Of a stretch of 20,639 bases of DNA, positions 15,208-20,639 are shown piece after piece. Positions within the stretch are counted from its first letter, which is position 1. Every line of letters begins with the position of its first letter. A program made the position numbers and the translations under genes. The stretch covers positions 1 through 20,639 of the forward strand of contig DASTKT010000080.1 in the NCBI GenBank assembly GCA_035715725.1, written 5' to 3'. This stretch comes from JADGGV01 sp035715725 (lineage in GTDB: Bacteria; Gemmatimonadota; Gemmatimonadetes; Longimicrobiales; RSA9). Below the pieces are notes generated by a model. The model made no database searches, was not told the origin of the DNA, and saw only the letters and a list, made by a program, of their open reading frames with translations.

Positions 15208-16919
15208 GCCTCCTCCACCGCCTCCACCAGCCCGCCGATGCTGAACGGCTTGTGCACGAGGCGGTGGGAGCCGTCCACGAGGCCCTTCCGGAACAGCTCG
15301 TCGGCGGTGAAGCCGGACATGTAGAGGACGGGGAGGTGCGGGTAGCGGTGGGCGAGCGCATCTCCCAGCTCGCGGCCGCCCATCTCGGGCATGACCACGT
15401 CGGTGAGGACGAGGTCCGGCGGGTTGGCCTGATCGGCGAGCAGCAGCAGCGCGGCGACGCCGTGCTCCGCCGCGATCACGCGGTGGCCGGCGCGGCTGAG
15501 CGCCCGCGCGGCGACGCGACGGACCGCCTCCTCGTCGTCCACGACGAGGATCGTGGAGTGGGGGTCGTCGGCGTCGTCGTCGCGGACCGCGGCGAGCGGC
15601 TCCGCGACGGGGAGGTAGACCGTGACGCCGGTCTCGCCGCCGGCGCCGTGCTCGACGGCGATGTGGGCGCCGGCGTGGCGGAGCGCGCCGGAGATGCTGG
15701 TCAGGCCGAGCGCGGGGCCGGCGGCGTCCGGCACGTGGCCCGGGTCGAGCAGGCGCTCGACGGCGGCGGCGTCCACCCCGCCGGGCACGCGCGCGGTCAG
15801 CGTGACGTACTCGCCGGCCGGGACGACGCCGGTGGCGTGCGGCCGGGGCGCGGCGAGCTGCGCGCGCGCCGTCGCCACGGTGAAGGAGGCGCCGGCCGGG
15901 ATGCCGTCCCGCGCGAACGCGGCGACGTCGAGCACGAGCTGCTCGAGGTGCGCGGCGTCCGCCTCCGCGGCGCCGGCCCGGGCATCCGGGATCACGCGCA
16001 GCGCGACGCCGGGCCCGAGCGTCCGGCGCAGCCGCCGCGTGAGCGCCTGGACCAGCCCGTTCACGTCCACGACCCGCGGGTGCACCTCGGGCTCCGGCTT
16101 GAGCGCGAGCAGGCGCCGCGTCAGGCCGCCGGCCCGCTCGACCGCGTCGCGGATCTCGTCCAGGTCGCCGCGCGCGGGGTGGCCGAACGCCAGCTCGTCC
16201 AGCGCCAGCGAGGCGCTGCACGCGATCTCGCCGAGCACGCCGTCCAGCTCCTGCGCCACCGCCTCCGACAGGCGCCCCGCCGCCTCCAGCCGCTGCGCCT
16301 TGCGCAGCCGCGACTCGAGGCGACGCCGGTCCATCACCGCCCGGCCGACGAGCTGCACGGCCACCGCGCCGCCGAAACGCGCCGGCGCCGCGGTCAGCTC
16401 CACGTGCACCAGCTCGCCGTCGGAGCGCACGAAGCGCCGCTCGGCCAGCTCGAAGCGCACGTCCTCCGCCAGCAGGCGCCGCAGCCCCTCCAGCATCGCC
16501 TCGCGGTCGTCGGGATGCAGCAGCTCGACGAGCGGCACGCCCTCGAGCGCGCCGCGCTCGGCCGCCCCGAGGAGCGCATGCGCCGCCCGGTTGCCGTAGG
16601 CGACGCGCTCCTCGACACACACGAGCACCGCGTCGGGCGCGGCGTCGACCAGCTCCCGGAAGGCGGACTCGCCCCGCCGCCGGCGCAGCGCGGCGGCGAG
16701 GCGCCCGCCTCGCCGCAAGAGCGGCGGCAGCACCATCCCCGCCACGGCGGCCGCGGCCAGCGGCAGCGCGAGGCGCAGCGGTCCCGGCGCGGCCACGCGG
16801 GGATCCAGCACGGCGGCGGCGGCGGCCTGCGCCGCCCCGCCCACCAGAGCGACCGTCGGGAAGACGGTCCGAATACCGAGCTTTGCCGCTCGAGAGAAGG
16901 AGTCGCCCACGTTATCCAC
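15192..16919 (-). CDS. degenerate hybrid histidine kinase with intact receiver domain
   Basis: A 575-residue protein. Two hydrophobic helices (about 18-38 and 48-68) anchor the N-terminus. A PAS domain follows (about 84-200), then a remnant of a dimerisation/phospho-acceptor domain and an ATPase-like domain (about 205-440), and a C-terminal receiver domain (456-575). The H-box, normally VAHDFNNLL in this PAS-kinase type, reads VAQELDGVL, with Q223 (codon CAG) in place of the acceptor His. The N-box Asn is F335 (FARDGIP for NARDAMP) and the DxGxG box is replaced by VPGGVD. The receiver keeps D461-D462, acceptor D507, S535 and K557. So autophosphorylation should be lost, while the receiver may be phosphorylated by another kinase. 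The start is a GTG with AGGG upstream. No partner kinase lies next to it. Confidence 0.88.
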   Translation of the reverse strand: MDNVGDSFSRAAKLGIRTVFPTVALVGGAAQAAAAAVLDPRVAAPGPLRLALPLAAAAVAGMVLPPLLRRGGRLAAALRRRRGESAFRELVDAAPDAVLVCVEERVAYGNRAAHALLGAAERGALEGVPLVELLHPDDREAMLEGLRRLLAEDVRFELAERRFVRSDGELVHVELTAAPARFGGAVAVQLVGRAVMDRRRLESRLRKAQRLEAAGRLSEAVAQELDGVLGEIACSASLALDELAFGHPARGDLDEIRDAVERAGGLTRRLLALKPEPEVHPRVVDVNGLVQALTRRLRRTLGPGVALRVIPDARAGAAEADAAHLEQLVLDVAAFARDGIPAGASFTVATARAQLAAPRPHATGVVPAGEYVTLTARVPGGVDAAAVERLLDPGHVPDAAGPALGLTSISGALRHAGAHIAVEHGAGGETGVTVYLPVAEPLAAVRDDDADDPHSTILVVDDEEAVRRVAARALSRAGHRVIAAEHGVAALLLLADQANPPDLVLTDVVMPEMGGRELGDALAHRYPHLPVLYMSGFTADELFRKGLVDGSHRLVHKPFSIGGLVEAVEEALKAS

Positions 16920-17049
16920 GTCCCTGGCCGGCGGATCGCGCCGGCCGGAAATCGATCATTCGCCCAGGAAGTATCGGCGGATCGCCGCGCGCGCTTGAGG
17001 CGTTCCGCGCGCCGCGCCCGCGGCACGCGGGGTGCGCGCGCCGGGGCAC

Positions 17050-18036
17050 ATGCGCCTGGTCTACGAGCCCACGGACTGCCCCGTCTGCGGCGGACGCGAG
17101 CACAGCGAGCTCGCCGACGCCGAGGAGGTGCGCCGCGAGGTCGAGGAGCTGTGGGCGTTCCACCTCGGGCGGCTCCGCGCCGGCGTGCCGCCGGAACGGC
17201 TCGAGGACCGGGTCGCCTTCTCGCAGCACGCGCCGCTCCGCATCGTGCGCTGCGCCACGTGCGGCACCGTATTCCGCAATCCGCGCGAGCGCGCGCACGT
17301 GCTCACGGAGACCTACGCGGAGGAGGCGCCGGACCCGCGCACGTTGCGCGCCCTGTTCGAGACGCAGCGCCGCTCCTATCGCGTGCAGGCGCGGCGCCTG
17401 GCCCGGATCGTCGGGCACCGCGGGCGCGGGCTCGAGGTCGGGAGCTACGTCGGCGCGTTCCTCGCCGCGGCGCGCGCGGAGGGGTGGCGCTTCGAGGGGC
17501 TGGATGTCGCCGCGGCGTCGGTCCGCTTCGCGCGCTCGCTCGGGCTCCCGGCGCGCCTCGGCACGATCGAGGACGTGCCGGCCGGGCGGCGCTTCGACGC
17601 CGTCGCCATCTGGAACACGTTCGAGCAGCTGCCGGACCCGCGCCGCGCCGCCGCCGCGGCGCGCCGCCTCCTCGCGCCCGGCGGGATCCTCGCGCTGCGC
17701 GTCCCGAGCGGCGCGTTCTACGCCGCGCTGCGCCCCGCGCTGGACGGGCCGCTGCGCCGGGCGGCGCGGGCGCTCCTGGCGCACAACAACCTGCTCGGCT
17801 TCCCGTACCGGCACGGCTTCACGGCGACGTCGCTCGAGCGGCTGCTCGCGGGCGCGGGCTTCCGCGTCGTCCGCCGCGTCGGCGACACGCTCGTGCCGCT
17901 GGCCGACGAGTGGACGAAGCCCTGGGCGGTGTGGGAGGAACGGGCATGCAAGGCGGCGCTGCGGCGCGTCGCGCGAGGCGCGGCGGCGCCGTGGCTGGAG
18001 GTGTACGCGCGGGCGGAGCGGCCGGCGGGCGCCTGA
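17050..18036 (+). CDS. zinc-finger class I SAM-dependent methyltransferase
   Basis: A 328-residue methyltransferase of the Methyltransf_13/UbiE-like type. An N-terminal zinc ribbon is formed by CPVC (C10, C13) and CATC (C68, C71), separated by a 54-residue helical insert. The SAM-binding domain has motif I LEVGSYVGAF (128-137), the acidic ribose ligand in EGLD (D152), and FDAVAIWNTFEQLPDP (182-197) as motifs II/III, then LLAPGGILALRVPS. Related proteins methylate sugars or small molecules in polysaccharide or secondary-metabolite pathways; no such cluster is visible here, so the substrate is unknown. A GTG at 17032 is an alternative start. It diverges from the kinase gene and converges on the GH9 gene. 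Confidence 0.85.
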   Translation: MRLVYEPTDCPVCGGREHSELADAEEVRREVEELWAFHLGRLRAGVPPERLEDRVAFSQHAPLRIVRCATCGTVFRNPRERAHVLTETYAEEAPDPRTLRALFETQRRSYRVQARRLARIVGHRGRGLEVGSYVGAFLAAARAEGWRFEGLDVAAASVRFARSLGLPARLGTIEDVPAGRRFDAVAIWNTFEQLPDPRRAAAAARRLLAPGGILALRVPSGAFYAALRPALDGPLRRAARALLAHNNLLGFPYRHGFTATSLERLLAGAGFRVVRRVGDTLVPLADEWTKPWAVWEERACKAALRRVARGAAAPWLEVYARAERPAGA

Positions 18037-18060
18037 TACGGAATCCGGGTGAGGCCGTCT

Positions 18061-18129
18061 CGTTCCCGATCCCGGTCCCGGCCGCTCCGTGACAGCTCGG
18101 GAACGGGATCGGGCGCGGGACCGGGAACG
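18061..18129. repeat. inverted repeat of GGGNNC-type hexamers between convergent genes
   Basis: The left arm is CGTTCCCGATCCCGGTCCCG (18061-18080). The right arm (about 18098-18129) has CGGGAACGGGATCGGG and ends GGGACCGGGAACG. The arms pair after slipping by hexamer units; the outermost pair is CGTTCCCG with CGGGAACG. It sits midway in the 117-nt gap, so it could terminate transcription from both sides. It shares the 6-bp period of the elements at 1744 and 1918. Confidence 0.7.
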
Positions 18130-18153
18130 ACAACGGATCAGCCCCGCGGGGGA

Positions 18154-20028
18154 TCAGCGCGCCGGCGCTCCCCCCGCCGGCACGGCCGCCATCGCCGCGA
18201 GCAGGTACGTCAGGTTCGCCGTGCCGTCCATGATCGGCTCGTTCGTCGAGTAGTCGCCCAGGTCGTCGTGATAGACGATGAAGCCGGTGTTGAAGGGCGC
18301 GTACTCGTCGGGCTCGTGCAGCGCGATGCCGAGCAGGTGCTCGTAGATCGAGCGGTACACCGGCCCGTCCACCAGGCCGCCGGTCATGTTGCGCCAGCCG
18401 AGGCGCATCGAGACGATCGAGTGCGGGTCGGTCGGCGTCCGCCCGCCGGCCGGATAGCCCACGATCATGGACACGCCCCACGGGTTCGTGCCGAAGAGCC
18501 AGTCCAGCGCCGCGGCCTCGTACGCCTGGTAGCGCGTGTCCCCCGTCATCGCGCGGTACAGGTAGGCCTGCGTCGCGAACGACGCCATCAGGTTGTTCGA
18601 GCACCAGATGAACGGGATGCCGACGCGGAAGCCGTTCTTCGCCCGCGCCGCGACGCGCTCCAGCCCCGCGCGGTAGTACGATGCCAGCACCTTCTTCCCC
18701 GCCGCGTCCTCGAGCCGCCACGCCTCGTAGTGCCCGTTGTTGTGCCAGGGGAACCACTGGTAGTGGTTGGCCGTGTCCCGCCCCATCCAGGGCGTGACCG
18801 GCTCCCGCGCGGCGTACTCCAGCGCCTCCGTCCGGTAGCGCGGCTCGCGGGTCAGCGCGTACAGCTCCGCGGCGCCCAGCTCCATGTCGTCGACCCAGTT
18901 GTCCTCCTCGTAGAAGTACGGCGAGCGGCCGGGCGCGGTCTGGCACACGCCCGGGTGCTGCCGCCCCAGCTCGTACGCGGCGATGGCCTTGCGCCGCAGC
19001 GTGTCCGCGAACGCCGGGTCGCGCCCCTGCAGCAGCCGCGAGCCGAGCGCCATGGCCGACGCGAACTTCCCCGCCGTGGACGCGTAGCCGGTCGAGCGGC
19101 TCTTCCCCTTGAACAGCCCCTGCGGCCGCCCCGTGCACGGGTAGACGGGGCGGTACCCGCCCTTCCCCCAGCCGTAGTCCGACGAGTCCGTCGTCGGCAG
19201 GTCCGGGAACGCGTGGTCGCGGTCGTCGGCGATCTGGTTCAGCAGCAGGTCGTCGCGCGGGTACATCTTCACGAGCCACTCGAGCCCGTGCCGCGCCTCG
19301 TCCAGCACGTCGGCGACGCCGTTCGCGCCCGGCAGTCCGTCGTGGTCGTGCCGGTCCGTGAACGCCGACGGATGGTCCCGGTACGCCATCAGCATCACCA
19401 TCGTCGCGTTCGCCGACGTCGTCGCGTACTGCAGGTAGTCGGCGGCGTCCGCCCAGCCGCCCGCCGTCGGCACGAACGTCCCCGAGTCCGGGTGGTCGAC
19501 CAGGATCCCGTCCGTCCGGTTGTGCACCGAGTCCCGGAACAGCGGGTTGAACCCCGAGCGCTGCTCGCGCATGTACATGAGGAGCGTGTCGGCGGCGCCC
19601 GCGTACGCGTCGGCGGAGACGCGGACCGTCGGGGAGGCGACGTCGCCCGCGACGACGCGGTACGTCCCCGGCGTCCGCACCGCCGAGAAGTCCAGCCGGT
19701 AGGTGGCGACGCACGGCCCGAACGCACCCGCCGTCTCCGCCCGCGCCGGCCCCAGCACGCGCTTCCCCGCCCCGTCGACCACCACGAACCGGTCGGGCGC
19801 CGGCGCGCCCGCGAGCCCGCACGCCACCGCCACCTTCGGCCCCTCGGGCAGGTAGCCGACCTGGTTGACGCGGATGAAGAGGGTCGGGCCCGCGCCGGCC
19901 GCCGCGCCCGGCGTCGTGCCGGAGACGGCGGCATTGGCGGCGGTCGACGCGCCGGCCGGCCCGCGCGAGGCGCACGCCGCGCAGAGGAGCGCGGCGACCC
20001 AGGCCGGTAAAGCACGCGGCCGCGGCAT
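18154..20028 (-). CDS. glycoside hydrolase family 9 protein (cellulase/glucanase type), exported
   Basis: A 624-residue GH9 enzyme. The N-terminus (MPRPRALPAWVAALLCAAC) is an export signal with a possible lipid-modified C19, followed by an Ala/Gly-rich linker. An Ig-like CelD_N domain (about 50-140, LFIRVNQVGYLPEGPKVAVA) precedes the (alpha/alpha)6 barrel. The catalytic base motif is GGWADAADYLQY with D194 and D197, and the acid is E597 in DYSTNEPIMDGTANLTYL, as in CelD-type GH9. H536 in TPTDPHSIVS lies at the usual His motif. Family activities include endo-glucanase, exo-glucosaminidase and others; the substrate here is not shown. No carbohydrate-binding module is present. A GTG at 20067 is an alternative start but gives a worse signal peptide. 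Confidence 0.92.
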   Translation of the reverse strand: MPRPRALPAWVAALLCAACASRGPAGASTAANAAVSGTTPGAAAGAGPTLFIRVNQVGYLPEGPKVAVACGLAGAPAPDRFVVVDGAGKRVLGPARAETAGAFGPCVATYRLDFSAVRTPGTYRVVAGDVASPTVRVSADAYAGAADTLLMYMREQRSGFNPLFRDSVHNRTDGILVDHPDSGTFVPTAGGWADAADYLQYATTSANATMVMLMAYRDHPSAFTDRHDHDGLPGANGVADVLDEARHGLEWLVKMYPRDDLLLNQIADDRDHAFPDLPTTDSSDYGWGKGGYRPVYPCTGRPQGLFKGKSRSTGYASTAGKFASAMALGSRLLQGRDPAFADTLRRKAIAAYELGRQHPGVCQTAPGRSPYFYEEDNWVDDMELGAAELYALTREPRYRTEALEYAAREPVTPWMGRDTANHYQWFPWHNNGHYEAWRLEDAAGKKVLASYYRAGLERVAARAKNGFRVGIPFIWCSNNLMASFATQAYLYRAMTGDTRYQAYEAAALDWLFGTNPWGVSMIVGYPAGGRTPTDPHSIVSMRLGWRNMTGGLVDGPVYRSIYEHLLGIALHEPDEYAPFNTGFIVYHDDLGDYSTNEPIMDGTANLTYLLAAMAAVPAGGAPAR

Positions 20029-20137
20029 CCGGCCGCGGCCGCATCCGAGCTTCGCTTCCTTGATCACGAATCCGATCCGTCGGTGAATGACTCGCTGGGC
20101 GCGGCCGCGTCGCGGCCGGCGCCGGTCACGCCCTCCA

Positions 20138-20159
20138 GGCGCCGCTACGCGGCGGCGCC
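20138..20159 (-). terminator. hairpin immediately downstream of mscL
   Basis: GGCGCCGC (20138-20145) pairs perfectly with GCGGCGCC (20152-20159) across a 6-nt loop, directly after the mscL stop on the minus strand. No U-run follows, so it is a weak terminator call. Confidence 0.35.
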
Positions 20160-20160
20160 G

Positions 20161-20607
20161 TCACACCCGCGCCGGCGTCAGCTCCGACGTGCAGTGCCCG
20201 CAGCGCGTGGCGCCCAGCGGCACCCGCATCTTGCAGAACGGGCACTCCATGTCGGTGGGCGCGGCCGGCGCCGCCGGCTTCTCGCGCAGCGTCGAGTACG
20301 CCCGCACCAGCATGAACACCGCGAACGCCACGATCAGGAACGTGATCATGTTGTTCAGGAACAGGCCGTAGTTGATCGTGGCCGCGCCGGCCTTCTTCGC
20401 CTCGTCCAGCGTCGCGTAGGTGCCCGGCCCGAGGTTCACGAACAGGTTGGCGAAATCCACGCCGCCGGTCATCTTGCCGATGGGCGGCATGATGACGTCG
20501 TCGACCAGCGACTTCACCACCGTGCCGAACGCGGCGCCGATGATGATGCCGACGGCCATGTCCATCACGTTGCCTCTGGCGATGAACTTCTTGAAGTCCG
20601 CCCACAT
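20161..20607 (-). CDS. mscL: large-conductance mechanosensitive channel MscL with C-terminal zinc ribbon
   Basis: A 148-residue inner-membrane channel that opens under membrane tension and releases solutes in osmotic downshock. The N-terminal helix WADFKKFIARGNVMDMAVG leads into TM1 (GIIIGAAFGTVVKSLVDDVI, 20-39) with the conserved pore-lining Gly/Ala pattern. The periplasmic loop follows (about 45-80), then TM2 (LNNMITFLIVAFAVFMLVRA, 84-103). In place of the usual charged helical bundle, the C-terminus carries CPFC and CGHC (C122, C125, C136, C139), a zinc-ribbon pattern, after a Pro/Ala linker. I chose the second ATG (20607) because GGAGG precedes it by 5 nt; a start at 20619 would add four residues. 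Confidence 0.94.
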   Translation of the reverse strand: MWADFKKFIARGNVMDMAVGIIIGAAFGTVVKSLVDDVIMPPIGKMTGGVDFANLFVNLGPGTYATLDEAKKAGAATINYGLFLNNMITFLIVAFAVFMLVRAYSTLREKPAAPAAPTDMECPFCKMRVPLGATRCGHCTSELTPARV

Positions 20608-20639
20608 GACGACCTCCATTCGTGAGGGGAACTCGGGGG

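Noticed and set aside
15252..18092. 946-codon plus-strand open frame opposite the hybrid kinase
   Set aside because: It has no recognisable domain and crosses two real genes; a compositional artefact.

Overview
The window is about 20.6 kb of very GC-rich bacterial chromosome (clearly above 70% by eye) and holds fifteen protein genes. Several features together suggest a soil or environmental Gram-negative of the Gemmatimonadota type. These are the composition, the many lipoprotein or secreted proteins of unknown function, a separate PQQ dehydrogenase/cytochrome c pair, a Gly-zipper lipoprotein and an MscL that ends in a zinc ribbon. The phylum is an inference; no marker gene in the window settles it. 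I saw no rRNA, tRNA, CRISPR array, transposase, integrase or phage gene.

Left block (157-5056, all minus strand, read right to left): a DUF6174-like lipoprotein; argJ (arginine biosynthesis) followed after 7 nt by a flavin-dependent monooxygenase; a 409-nt spacer with two inverted-repeat elements; then an ECF sigma factor whose stop overlaps the start of an unusual three-part protein. That protein joins a zinc-binding anti-sigma domain (ZAS), an O6-alkylguanine-DNA alkyltransferase and an Ada-type methylphosphotriester-sensing zinc domain. It looks like a one-protein alkylation sensor, repair enzyme and anti-sigma factor, and it is the best candidate for an undescribed system here.

Middle block: an HI0933/YhiN-type flavoprotein (+), a glycine-zipper lipoprotein with its own promoter and a strong terminator (+), and a signal-less gamma-glutamyltranspeptidase homologue (+). 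These meet a convergent minus-strand cluster of PQQ dehydrogenase lipoprotein, monohaem cytochrome c and a secreted protein of unknown function. The PQQ enzyme should oxidise its substrate outside the cytoplasm and pass electrons to the cytochrome encoded 1 nt downstream.

Right block: the ATP-dependent helicase hrpB (+) converges on a hybrid histidine kinase (-) that has lost its phospho-acceptor His and ATP-binding residues but keeps an intact receiver domain. The junction between them carries a 36-bp duplicated segment. A zinc-finger methyltransferase (+) follows, convergent with a GH9 family glycoside hydrolase (-). The end is an mscL gene (-) with a C-terminal zinc ribbon.

Three intergenic inverted repeats built from 6-bp-periodic GGGNNC-like units (two left of the sigma gene, one between the methyltransferase and GH9 genes) seem to form a repeat family of this genome.
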